Shown here one piece after another: positions 38,001 to 50,200 of a stretch of 64,000 nt of DNA (its first letter is position 1; each line of letters starts with the position of its first letter). Both the position numbers and the translations under genes were made by a program. Under the pieces are notes generated by a model, which saw only the letters and a program-made list of their open reading frames with translations, did no database searches and was not told where the DNA came from. Source of the DNA: Montifringilla adamsi (Eukaryota; Chordata; Aves; Passeriformes; Passeridae); assembly GCA_017590115.1 (NCBI GenBank), contig JAGGNK010010226.1:5119732-5183731 (forward strand), in the 5' to 3' direction.

Positions 38001-40990
38001 CTTAAAATAACCACTTTGCCTGTGTCTTTGACTAGATAAAACTGCATCTGCTTATTAGTTTCAGCACAGAAAAGTGAACAAAAGCTCATCCAGAATTAGT
38101 TTTGGTAGCTAGTTGTGAAACACTTCAACTTTATTCTGCCTTCCCTCCACCATGAGCACTGCTGGGAGCTGAGGCATCTTGATTGCAAAACTCCTGAGAG
38201 AGTATCAGAGGTCAGGTAGACCATCACATCAAATTCAAGGTAATTAGCATTTAAGAGGTAATAATTTTTGTAACTGCACAGACCATTTATTTGTTTTGTC
38301 AGTGGCTGTATGAGGTGTACCAGATATTTAAAGCATCCTAGAAAGTGAATGTGATTGACTTGACCTTAATCTACCCCAGTGGTTAAAGTAGAAGTTCAGT
38401 TCTGTACCTTGCCAGGTGGTGACTGATGGGACATGCAGGCTTGTCTAAGTACAAGAAATCTGCCCAAAATACCCAAGGCGAAGTAATTGGCATTTCCCTC
38501 TGTCTGCTCAGTCTTGTGACTGCTGGGCCCAAAGATCCATCAGCACTAATGCAATTATGTGAATGCCTGGAATCCTTTCTGCCCAAAGTGGTTTTAATCA
38601 GCATGCAAATAAGGTAAATAAATGCAAACCTGAACCACTCAAGAAAAGAAGCCTCACCACACATTTTTTTCCCATTATTTTATCGTTATGCCTGTGTTTA
38701 TGCCATTATGTATCCATATCATACCATTCCTTTATTCTTTTTGATTTTGGATGCTTTAAATTTGGCAAGACAAGTTTGTGCACAAATTGCAAAACCAGTA
38801 TGACCTGAACTAATAAATTTTCCATGAGCTGGGCTCACTTTCTTACTTAGCTGTAAGAAATCTACTCAAAATATGCTTTTTTTTTTAGTGTGTTGTGCTA
38901 AATGTAAACCTTTGATCAGACAGTACATGAATAAGGAATGTTGTTTTTCTGCATTAAGTGGAAATGAGGCCTAAGGCAGCCTGCTGTTAGGATCATAAGT
39001 ACTAAATAAAATATGAACTAGTTAAACTTCACAACCTTCCAAGGACAGGCATAAATTCATATATTGAAAGAAATCTTATATAATAAATCAAGAGATTTAT
39101 TTTACATCATGTCATGTACGTGTAGTTACAGCTTTAAATACAAGATGGAAATTTATAAGCGCTACAGTCTTAGAATATAGAATTTTTAAAAAAATGTACT
39201 TCCTCTCAATTAACGTTTTTTTTAAAGTTGTCACAATATTCTTTTACCCTTGTATTTTTGCTCTTCTTTAAAGAAATGCTTTGTAGTTCTACTTGTATTT
39301 CCTTCTTGGTGGCCTAAAGGCCTAAAAAAAAAAAGAAAAATAATTGATTCCTTATTCAGTATTATTTGTTTTTTACATTCTTTTTTCTTTTATTTCCTAT
39401 GTCTTGCTGCTCCAGCAAATTGGAACAGAGATGTGTCTTGAAGATGTGATGACCAAAAAGTGAATGAACTATTTAGCAATATTTTTTCACATTCTTGGAA
39501 TTATTACGATTTTCAGCCTCCATTAGGTATTGGGGAACCATTCATAGTCTTCTCTTTGAATTCATCACCTTTGCATTTTATATGTTTTTCTTAATATTCC
39601 TCTGCTGTTGGTTTTCTTCCTCCTGTTTGATGGTCTTTATATTTCAGTTTTATAATTTCTCAATTTATCAGCTGTATTGCGTGCACCTAAATTTTGGTCA
39701 CAAATCTAAGATTTTTGAACTTTGATGTAAATTATTACGTGACAGTGACAAGAACAGAGCAACTATTCTGTACAGCTTCCCACTCTCCCTTCACATATGA
39801 CCACAGGCAACATCTGTTTTGTTTTGGTTTTATTTAATTTTATTTTCCTGGGCATGCTTAGCTGGATACATGCCTTCAGTGTCTGTCTAGGCTTGCACAA
39901 AATGAGGCGTCACTGAAATCCCTTAAAACTAATTTCTGTTTGTCTGTTAGACTGTTTCTTTGGCTGCTCATGTTTCTGGAAGTATTCTGATTCATTCTTT
40001 GCTGCCTTTTTCTGTCATGTGGACTTCTTGTATCTTGTTCCATTAGTTTTTCACCTAATACGTTTTAGGTGCAGTTTTGTGGTTTTTTACCAGCATTCTA
40101 AGTATGTCCATTCATTAAATGCTTTATTAGAAACATTTCATTCTTAGTAAAAAACTTTCAAACTAATAAGTAGAAACTGCTCCAGGTGTTCTGGCTCAAA
40201 ACTGGGGATAATTGTCTGTAACTTTGTGTCCTATTTTTATTCTGTGCACTATTTAGATAAATTATTGCCCATTATGCATGCCTTATTTTAAAAGATCAGT
40301 AAATATGTGTAATATTTTCTTGTGCTGCATTATCAATGGCAGTTCATAGAAGCCATTTCTCATTTCTTATTGGAGATTTTAAAGTTTCAGCCTCCCATGA
40401 AAATGTAGCCTATAATATTGTAACTCATATTCAGTTTAGTATTTTTTCTAATGACAGAGATGTTAAAAGGTTTTCATTTGCAAAGAAGCTTTGCTTGCTT
40501 AATCTAATAATCCCACCTTAATAAAATACAAACCCATTTGAGACAGGGCTTCATCACTTAAAGGAAAATAAGATGGCTTATGTATTGATTAATTTTCCTT
40601 TGTAGTTGTCAATAATGCCACAAAATGAGTACAAATTAGCTTAGCATCTTTAGGTATATCTGCCATTTGTTATGTTCTTTGAAACTGCTACCACAGCCAT
40701 TTTATTTTATTTCAACATTATTACAGTCATTATACTCTGGGAGCTTTGCTGTGTGTAGTGAAACAACACAAGTGATTGCAAAGATGGTGACAGTGACAGG
40801 GCTGCTTGACCTTTCTGCCCAGGACCTCACCTGCTGCTGCTCCTCTGTGGAGTTTGATACTGTAGTGATGGAACAACGTGGGGCAGGTGATGAGGAGACC
40901 AAAACCTCTACAGATTTTCATTAAAACCTAAAATACTGCCTTATTTCATAATTTTGATCTTGTTCAAAGCAGTACAAACCAAATTAAAGC
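35076..40990. other. Noncoding AT-rich DNA
   Basis: About 5.9 kb. A GC-richer patch at about 36600-36770 has overlapping antisense frames of 71-77 codons, which is what lower stop density alone gives. I recognise no exon or repeat family. Degenerate 10-bp units of the neighbouring minisatellite may already start at about 40951. Confidence 0.5.
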
Positions 40991-41360
40991 AGGTTAAACT
41001 GGTTCAAATGGTTGGATCTGGTTGAAACCTGTTCAAACTGACTGGATCTGGTCAAAACTGGATTGAATTATTCAGAACTGGTTAGATGTGGTCCAAACTG
41101 GTTGTATCTGGATCTGGTCCAAACCTGTAGAACTGGTTGGATCAGATCAAAACCATTTTGAACCAGTTAGAACTGTTTTGAACCACTTGAAACCTGTAAG
41201 CAGTCAGAAATGGTCAGATCCAGTTAAAACTGGTTTCAACCAGTCAGAACCAGTTTGTTCCAGGCTGAACTGGTTTGATCCTGTTTAAAAACAGCCTGAA
41301 CTGTTTTGAACTTGTTTACACTGGTCAGAACTGGTTGTATCTGGTTGAAACTGTTCAGTT
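40991..41360 (+). repeat. Degenerate minisatellite, 10-bp unit
   Basis: About 37 diverged copies of a 10-bp unit close to CTGGTTNNAA, with variants such as CTGGTTGGAT, CTGGTTGTAT and CTGTTTTGAA. CTGG recurs exactly ten bases apart in several runs (41048, 41058, 41078, 41098, 41108; and 41321, 41331, 41341), with a few single-base slips of phase between runs. Some units appear as the reverse complement CCAG, because AACTGGTT and AACCAGTT are nearly the same word. Period 10 is not divisible by 3, so reading through it gives a 10-residue pseudo-repeat in every frame; the 66-codon frame at 41088-41288 is such an artefact. Divergence shows it is old. Confidence 0.9.
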
Positions 41361-42449
41361 TTTCATTACTGATTCCATTGGGAAGAGATGTAGTTCTTAG
41401 CTGCTGTTAATAATGTGTGTCTCTTAAGGAAGGTGTTCTGGAGAGCAGCCATCAGCTTTTTCTTCTAATTCATTTATTTGTAGGGTCAAAAGGATAAAGA
41501 TGCAAATTAGGCTTCTGGGGTAAGTTTTTCTCATCTCAAGCCACAACTTTGCATCTTAACTATAATCTTTAAGGGCAGGGTATGTGTCAAGCACCCTGTG
41601 TTAGTGTGGCCTAAAGAAACACACTGTAACTGCAAAACCAGCATTTGTTCTTAATCTCATTAAAGTCTTAAGTCTACTAAGAGAACTATTTGTCTTGGTA
41701 TAATGATATTAATTCTTATAGACCAAATTATGCAACTGTTACAAGTCATTCCCAAAAACAGGACAATCAGAACTGATGCAAAGAGACCTTCTATATGTAG
41801 TCCTTTCTACAAGACTAGAAGTGTTAACCTTACCTTTCATAAAAAGTCCTGGCAAAAAGATTAATGATGATAATTCAGTAGAAAAGCAGTATGGCATTAT
41901 GGGAAGTGGTCAGCACCTCACACTCTACATGAGAAATCACTGATATTGATCATTCTTTCTTCTCTTGGTTGGGAAGAGTGGGATGTCGACTTAGAGTGCT
42001 TCTTCCTCTACGGTTGGAGGCTGCTTTGGTTCATTTATATTGTTTGGCAAACACAGTTTATTAACTTGATCTTTATTGACTTGTAAAACCATTCTTTTTT
42101 TGCTTCAGCTCACAAACCCATGCTCCCTTAGCGACTATAATTGACCATTTCTGATTTGTGTTTGTAGCCCTGGCAGCTTTGCCATCATCCTTTTTCTCTC
42201 TTTCATGGCCTTTGCTGTCATCTGGTGTTTGTATTTTTGGGAAACCTCTGCTTAAATCTCGTGGTTTTCTTCAAGGTGTATCTTTTTCTGGTAGTCTGAG
42301 TAAGGTGTCAGTAACACAAACTCATCACATGTACATCTTTTGTTCTAACACCATGAGAAGGACCAATCTATTTGTGCCTCAACATTTGTTTACGTATATG
42401 TTACACGAGCTAAAAGCCGATGCCCACAAAGAGCTGGGTTTCTTGTGGT
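41361..42449. other. Noncoding DNA, nothing recognised
   Basis: AT-rich unique-looking sequence between the minisatellite and the LTR-like segment. Confidence 0.45.
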
Positions 42450-42645
42450 AATGCTGTCCCTGTTTCTTTCCCTCTCTCTCTTTTTCCTCTCCTTCTTTTC
42501 TCCTTTTCCTATCCCCCTTTAGTGAGAACACTTACCCCCTTTTTTTTCAATAAATTGTTCTCAGATGTAATATTGTCGCGTTTACGCTTTATTTTCATCC
42601 GAAAAACCTAATCAAAAATTATCCTCCCCGACTCCTGCTTTTATA
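42450..42645 (+). mobile_element. Possible LTR remnant (R/U5-like)
   Basis: A long pyrimidine tract (42455-42520) is followed by TTTTTTTTCAATAAATTGTT, whose AATAAA could be a polyadenylation signal. After it comes a CpG-bearing segment (GTCGCGTTTACG, then CATCCGAAAAACC) unlike the CpG-poor surroundings. This order resembles the R-U5 end of avian endogenous-retrovirus LTRs. I could not find convincing TG/CA ends or a target duplication, so the boundaries and the identity are tentative. Confidence 0.3.
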
Positions 42646-44378
42646 GCAGAATGGGACACCCCAGTAACAATTCACTTGACAACAATGATGATCTGTTAGA
42701 AGACACTCATCCACAACGTAATATGAAGCCTCAACAATATTTTTGCCGTGCTCAAGCCATGCTGTTGTTAAAGGGAATGAACTTGAACCACACCTTTAAT
42801 CTTGTCTCTCAAATGTCTTTGCTGGTGTTTAGCATGGCAGAGAAAGTGCCAAGACAGAGAGCGTGGGAATATGGAAAAGGCTTCTGGCAGTCACAGGGAA
42901 CTGTCAGCAAGAGGAAAGCAGGGGTGGAAGATTTTGTGCTAAGAAATGTTTGAAGCTCTGAGATGACTTTGAGATGCATTGATTTATAGGAAAGCTATGA
43001 ACAGTGAGAAGTGAAATAGAAGAGTAAGAAATGCCATGTGAAAATATTTTTTTGGTTTTTTTAGTAGCAAGGGGATAATTTTGTGCATGTGTTTTTGTTA
43101 TTTTTCTCGGTCCATATATTCCTTTATGCTGCTAGGTAAAGCTGTACTGGGTTTTATAGGTACTGTGCTTTCTTTCACCCTGAATCTGAAGTCAATGTGG
43201 AACAGAAATTCCTGTATATTATTAGAAATAAGGTCAACACTGGTCTTGGAGGCCTAAAACAGTTTTACTTTTGGGCTGCTTTCCTGTCGAATATTAATAG
43301 ACAGATGTCACAGCCAGGAAATATGCCAAGAGGCTCAGGGTTGAAAAGAGGGACAGATTAATATAGTAATCTTGTACACTGCGAGACAGCTTTGGAGTTG
43401 GAGGCATTGTAGCTTCAGACATTTTATCTTCAGACAAAACTGTCGGGTATACAAGTTGAACTAAGTAGCTTTGCTGGCAGCAGGGCTTGCTGCTTTCTCA
43501 GAGCACTGGGTGATGGCATCGGCTGTGCCCTGACCATTCCTGCAGAGCTTGTGTGCGAGTTGAACTTGAATTGGCAGAAAGACACCCACTCAGTGCCTGC
43601 AATCCACAGACACTACAGCAACTCTGTGCATAAGACATTGCACAGGAACAGCTCATCCATCTGCTCTTTGTGTTAGAAGTTATAAGAAGAAAAGAGAACA
43701 GAGTTCTTGTTTGGTTCTGCTCAGTACTTCCAGCTTGTACATGTTAGGCAAACATGGTTGCAACAGTGCAGTTGAACTGTGTCTTCAATCAGCTCTACAT
43801 AAGCTTTGTTTGTGATCAAGGAGCCTTTAAACATGTTTGGGGTATTTAGTTTTTCTGAGGAATATTTTTGGTGCTGGGAACTTAATTTGTAAGCTACAGA
43901 TTGAGGTGCAGCTCGAGCTCTGGGTGTGGGAGCTCAAGACAAAAGGCCTTGAGAACAGAGGGCATGAAGATGAGTGTCCAGCCAGGTGGATGGACGCTGG
44001 GAGATAGAGCAGGAGAGGGGAACTTGGGAAGAAGAGTAAGACCATGGCATGCTTGGACTGTGAGGAGATAAAAGCTCAAGGGCTCCTTTGGGATCTCTCA
44101 GAGGAGCCGGCTCCACCTGTTTGTGTCTTACTGCAGCTTTATGGAATGAGATGTCTGAGACTCTGCTTTGGGAAACATGGGATCAAGCTGGTGAGGAAAC
44201 CTGGCCTGACTGTGAGTGGGGAGACCAGTGGGAACCCACCAGGTCACTGGGGCCACCACTGTGGAGGGGCTTTGGTCTAGCAGTGAAAATCTGTGACATT
44301 GGGAGTGTGGCTGTCAGGGAGTCTTGTGAATGGTCACACTTGGAAGTTTCCTTTACAGGTTTTGTTTTGTGTTTTTTC
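42646..44378. other. Noncoding DNA, moderately GC-rich in part
   Basis: Region 43880-44340 is GC-richer and stop-poor, giving overlapping frames on both strands of 60-130 codons. None has a domain I recognise and none has consistent splice or start evidence, so no exon is called. Confidence 0.45.
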
Positions 44379-44418
44379 GTTGTTGTTTTGTTTTGTGGGT
44401 TTTTTTTTTTTTTTTTTT
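44379..44418 (+). repeat. G/T-only tract, 40 nt
   Basis: The plus strand contains only G and T (GTT/GTTTT units, then a long T run). It is one of several such strand-asymmetric tracts in the window. Confidence 0.9.
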
Positions 44419-46858
44419 CAAAATCAGAAGGATTTTTAGCATTTTTCAACGTTGATGTAGTCTGAAAGCTTTTTGTAAAAGCTGGTCCTACTTCAAAATT
44501 TGAACTTGTGTGTGTGAAGTGACTCACTCTGAACAGCCTGGATTGTGGCTGTCCCTGTGGGACAGAACCTCTTCTCCCCACTCACTGCTTTGAACCACAG
44601 CAACACCAGTAATTATGGGTCACAGTGTGAAGACCTAACATTATAACTGTCTTTGCATGTAGAGTGATTATAACTGAGTCACAAGTAATATTGGGAGTGT
44701 ACTTGAATATTTTTCTGAGAATATTACAAAAACTGTCTGAAGGATATGTAAGGAACCTTTTGTTTTTATGCTTTGGTAAATTCTTTCACGTTCTTCTTTT
44801 CCTTTTTTTTTTTTTTTTTTCTTTTTCAGACGTTTTGATTAGCTGGTGTTAAATGGGACTCAGTGTTATTTTTTGTGCTCACTCGCTCACTCAATGTCTT
44901 TCAGACAAGGGTTTTAAAGTGCATCACACATTTGTGGCAGAACCCATGACTGAAACTCAAATTTCCTGGCACATTTAGCATCTAATTAGTGGCCTTGGTT
45001 TCAAATGGATGCATATGGGTAGGATAATACACATGTATTAAACTCTGTAGAGTAAAACAGAACTGAGCTGAGTATTTACATTTGTACTTGCAGGAGCAGG
45101 TTCCAAATTTGATTTTATTTTCTCAAATATTGCATAACAGCCACTGAGAACAGGAGAAGCAATTAAATATGATTAACCTGTCATTGTGTTAATTATGTAC
45201 AAGGTGCAAGGTTGGGATGGCAGCAACAACTCATCAGTTTTGTTTCCAACACAAGTCTTCCTGGCAAGTGAGGATTTAGTAAGTTTAATTCCATCACGCA
45301 TGCTGAGGTTAAGCTCAGTTGGAAGAACTTTATCCCTGAAATTTTTAGTCAAAGCTTAATCACTCGATTAACTTCCTGAAACTAGAGGATTGACCTCAAA
45401 TCCTCATCCTTAATAAGAACTTTGCAGTAGATAAGATTCAGTAGAAAACACTTCTCTATCTCCAGAAAGGCTTTTCTTTACATTTTTTAATGAAACTGGA
45501 ATGATGCAGTTACCCTTCCATTATCAAATCAACCTTTGCTGAAATTCAGACTTCATGACTGGTACCACTGAAATTGTAGTCCACTTGTTATTTGGCTTTT
45601 CAGACTTCTTACTTCTTCTCAGTGTGAAAATACAATTACTTGTTTAGTTAATGCTGCCTGCCTCAGTTCAGTTCAAGGGATGCAGCATCCACACTGCTCT
45701 TAGTCACCAGTTTCTTGTTGAGACAGAAACATTGCTATGAAGGTTCTTGTGGTGCCCTACAATATTCATCATGACTGAGCTTTGGGATGCTTTTTGTGGA
45801 AAAAAAAAAAAAGTCAAAACTATCACCCGCCTTCAAAAAATGTGTCAGAATAGATGTTTGCTTGTATTTTGTATTGTTATTTCCTCAGCTGAACTGATTC
45901 TCCAGGGTCAGATGAGGATTTATTCAACTGGAGCTTTTCCAGATTTGATGGCATGCCTGGAATGCTCCTTCATATTGACATTTGCAGAGTAGGATGATGG
46001 AGTTCCTTTGGCAGTTTGGTAAATGATTACTTTGTTTACAAAAAAAGCAGAAGGGTAGCTTGGCTTGAGTTGCCAGTCAAGCAGTTTTGTAGTATTATCT
46101 AGATTTTCCCTCTCCATTATCCTTGTTGGTTTTGGTATAGTTTTTGTTCCGAATATTCTTGCTATTTTACCTAAGGTTAAAATTTATTCTTAGAAGTACT
46201 TTGCAGCTGGTTTTAAGTGCACTTATGTTCTCTTCTTTCCCCTCTCTGTAAAACATTTACTGGATCTTTCAGGTTTGATGATCTGTTGCTTCTAAAATGC
46301 AGCAAGGGAGAACAAGGTCTCTCTCCTTTGTTTACTTATCCTACTTTGGAATGACACTGGCAGCTTTTTCATGTCATTCTTTGCAGTGTGGCATAACATT
46401 TGGAGTGATCAAAAATCCTTAACTGTTAGGTACTTGGATTCCACTTAATTACAGTGAGATTTGTATTCCTAAATCACATAGTACAGATTGCCACATGCCC
46501 GGGCGTTAACACAAAGCAGTCAGCATACCTGAAGAAGCATCTACTGGGCAAGAAATTGGACTTTTTCCAGCCAATTACCAAATGCTAATTAGAAGATGAA
46601 CTAGGTCAAATGAGAATGGATAACTTCTTGTGCTCGTCTTTGCTCAAGTTCTTAGAGCAGGCTCACAGGCAAGGCTTGGGAGGTATCACAGCTTCCACAG
46701 GCAGATGTTCTATGTGCCCTGGCTCATTTCACTACAGCTCTTCTATACCATGTGCTTCCTGTCACTAGGGCTCATCTAATTTCGGTTTGATTGATAATTC
46801 CTCCCAGGGTCCCTTAATTCACACTTCCTTCTAGTGTGGTACTGGTAATTCCATAGGT
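44419..46858. other. Noncoding DNA with T18 run
   Basis: It contains an 18-nt T run at 44803-44820 and a 12-nt A run near 45800-45812. The sequence is otherwise AT-rich and unrecognised. Confidence 0.5.
46853..46858. repeat. Left target-site duplication ATAGGT
   Basis: Identical to 47277-47282 on the other side of the solo LTR. This fixes both ends of the insertion. Confidence 0.8.
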
Positions 46859-47276
46859 TGTCACATTCACTTTTTCTGAAAAATCCCTTCGCCCAGGATT
46901 TTTCTCCTGCAAAGCTGAGAAACCTCTGAGAAAAAGGAAAACAATTCTTGTCTCATTTTCTTCTCCTGTGTTGTGCTCACATGTGGAATGTGTTTGGAGA
47001 TTGTTTACCCACAGGTGATTGTTTCATTGGATTCTGGTGTGAGTTGTTTTGTCTCATTGGCCAATCAGTGTCAAGCTGTGTCGAGACTCTTGAAAGAGTT
47101 ACGAGTTTTCATTATCATCTTTTGAGCACTCTCTAAGTATCCTTTCTGTATTCTTTAGTATAGTTAGTTTAGTATTCTTTTAATATAATATGATAAAATA
47201 ATAAATTAATCTTCTGAGAACATGGAGTCAGATTCATCATTCCTCCCTGCCATTGGGGATCTCTGTAAATAGAATA
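46859..47276 (+). mobile_element. Solo LTR of a passerine endogenous retrovirus
   Basis: A 418-bp unit beginning TGTCACATTC and ending GAATA, flanked on both sides by the 6-bp target duplication ATAGGT (46853-46858 and 47277-47282). The terminal CA expected of an LTR has decayed to TA. The body matches what I remember of the abundant zebra-finch/passerine LTR5 type: CCCTTCGCCCAGGATTTTTC near the left, CTGAGAACATGGAGTCAGAT near the right. Regulatory parts are visible: a palindromic CCAAT box ATTGGCCAAT (47056-47065) and an AATAAA polyadenylation signal (47200-47205). A 6-bp duplication fits a class II (ERVK-like) integrase. No internal gag-pol-env sequence adjoins it, so it is a solo LTR left by recombination between the two LTRs. 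The family name is from memory; the structure is seen directly. Confidence 0.88.
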
Positions 47277-47282
47277 ATAGGT
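47277..47282. repeat. Right target-site duplication ATAGGT
   Basis: The partner of 46853-46858. It directly follows the degraded LTR terminus. Confidence 0.8.
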
Positions 47283-50200
47283 CATTCCTAAATGCCTCCT
47301 AAAAGTCGAGCCAGACCGGAACTTGTATGGGAAACTGAATTTAGAGCCGGTAGAAAATAACATCTGAACTTACGTGGTAGTAAATGAGACAAGGAAATAC
47401 GCTTCTATGCTTTGTGAGCTATGTACAGTTTTAGGAAAATCTTCTTGATCCATCCAGTGAATGATATTCAACAGTGCAATTTGAAGTGTATAACACTGAG
47501 GGTGCTATAGAATTTAGGGTGTTTAAAAGATTTGGTGTTTACAGGTGGTCTACCTGTACAAAAAACTTTGAATTTCACTCATCTGTATTTATGGAGTGAA
47601 GGAGTGCAGAAGATGTTGGAGCTCTGTGAACAACTGAAGCTTTCAAGATGTCTAAAAAGTAACAAAAAGTGAGAGTATGTTGTCAAGCTTTAGTTTAGAT
47701 TTCAGTTTCTGAGTTTTATTTTCAGTAGTATAAGGTTGTTTTCTGCTAGTTGCTACCTATGTAATGCCATTTCAATAAGTTACACCATTTCTACCGAGTT
47801 TTCCCACTTTTATTTATGATAACTTTTTATACTCCTCAGGAAGGCCAAGACCTCTCCCTCCCAGAAGGAAAAAATGTAGATTTTATTTTTTTTCCCTTCT
47901 GCTTTTCTTAAATCCTTATCTTATGAATTCTTTTGGATGTTGTGGTTTTATTTGTTTTTTTGGGGTTTTTTACATTTTAAATCTAGTAGTTCTAACAAAT
48001 AGAATTTAAACTTGGTCAACTTTATAACAGTATTGGAAAAGAGAGGTTTTGAAGGGAAAAATGAAGCAGACATGAACATGTTAAATTTCAAAAATGGGAT
48101 AATTTGACTTTAATTTTTTTTGAAGAGAAAGAATGACATCTGGTAGGTGCCTGGAGTTGGGAAGAAATCTCCCCTTGAGACTTTCTTATATCTTCTGAAA
48201 CACCTTATTATGTCAATGTCACAGATGGAGCATCCTATTAGGCTTCTTATACTATAATTTTTGTATTTTATCTATGAAGTGCAACTCTAAAGGAATCATG
48301 GCAGGAGAAAAAAAAGCACATCTTGAAATACAATGAGCTCATCAGTGAGTAAGCCTTTAATAAGATTAGAAATATGCATAAATATCTTCCTGAGTAAAGT
48401 CCGTGGTATGTAGAATAATGTAAAAATCCTATTGAAATCCTTCCTGCATGAATGAGAGATCACTTTTTTATTTAGTGCTTGGCATTTTGTTTCTTTGCTT
48501 GACACTGTAGAAATATTTATTTTTTAATTAGAACACTTTTTAAATGGTAGTATTTTGGAGCATTTTGTTGTGTTAAAGTAGGCGGAGAAATTATTCTTCC
48601 TACAAGTTCTGTCACAACAAAATTATGGGTTTTTTGCATCTGGAAGTCTAAAAGCAAGGACTGAAGCTTTCTGCTTTTATGATGAAAGGCAAATGAGTTG
48701 TTATTCTAATTATAAATTTAAAATATCAATAGAAGTACTCACTAAGCAGCAATAAACATCTCTCTTTAAATTTCCTGTTCTATCGATTGTATCTTGTATG
48801 ATAACCCATTAACTGATTGCTGTTGATCAGCAAAATGAAGTGAGATTAGATTTATTGCTTTTCACTGGTGGCTCTCATAATAGATTATTATGGTAAACAT
48901 GAAAGGCAGAAAGGAGTAATTGCTGCTTCATTTATGTTAATTATTCATTATTTTTAATATCAAACTCTTAAAACATATATATGGAATAAATTAAATCACC
49001 AGTTTATTATTGTACAATTAAAATGCAACAGTTATTTGCTTGTTTGAGGCTTTGAAAACAGCTGATTTTTGTGATTTTGCTCCCTACAGTTCTGCAGCTC
49101 TCACATTACAGGCTAGTTTAACTTATTCCTGTGTCAGGAAACAAATGCTAAGAATGATCGTGTGGCTGCTGTTCATAGGTGTAATTGTTGACCTTGGTGA
49201 CACTTGAGTTTTGCATTGACAATCCCGGCTTAGAAGGTCAGCCTGCTGATTTCCAACACAGACAGAGCATAAACTCACTCTCAGCTTTCTGAGCTACTTT
49301 ATTAGCAGGCTGATTTGTGGAAGAGGCTCTGTTGCCTTGATGGATCCATTTTTCTGTTTTGCTTAGTCTATTTTACGTGCCATCGCTGTTGTTACAGTCT
49401 GCAGAGATCCTTATATTACCCTCACCTCTGTCACCTGAATGTCACCAGTCACATTGCCAGAGTAGCCTGTTTTCCAAGCACTGAACTAATGCAAATGCAA
49501 AATAATAAAATATTTGCCTGGCTTTTTCTGCTTGGGTCAAATTCAAATATCCTGCGACTGGCAACAGGAGAATACATGACCAGGCCATAGTGAATTTAAC
49601 TCCAGATTTCAGCGTTGTGCACTCATCTATGTCTCATGTATCAATAATCATTTTATGTACTACAAATTATCATATTAGAAGATATTTTAGAACAGAAACC
49701 AGTGGCTAGGTCTTCATTGTCATCTGAACTGGTTCTGAAGCTTTTCACAGTGAGCACTAAAACTGTTATTTATGTCTTTATCTTCCATTGGAACTAGATG
49801 ATCTTTAATGTCCCCTTGAGTTGTGTGTAAAATTGAAGCATAATTCCTATATTTCACAATGTAACCAGTGTGCCTGTACCTTTCTGACAAACAGAACAAA
49901 CAAATAAAACTATCACTTATGTTGAATTAGCACTTACCCCAGTGGCAGCCAAAGGTAAGCGTAGTTTTATGTCAGCTCTAGGAAATCCCTCTCTGCGTGA
50001 ACAGCAGTACACCATGGGCTGTAATGGGAATTTTACAAATCCCTCCCTGCAGGGGTTTACATTGTCAGTAGTCTCCTGCATATAATATGCTGTAATTGAA
50101 AGTCAGGTTTTTTCCTCCAAATTATACGATAATATTGTTTTACATGTCTTGTGAAAGTATGTGTTTTTATGGTTTGTGTATATATTCTTTCAGCAAATCA

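Noticed and set aside
41088..41288. Open frame encoding a ten-residue pseudo-repeat
   Set aside because: A 10-bp unit repeats every 30 bp in any frame, so the protein repeat is a by-product of the minisatellite.
43827..44581. Cluster of overlapping frames on both strands, up to 132 codons
   Set aside because: The frames are antisense to one another in a stop-poor GC-richer patch, and one crosses a G/T tract. None is recognisable.
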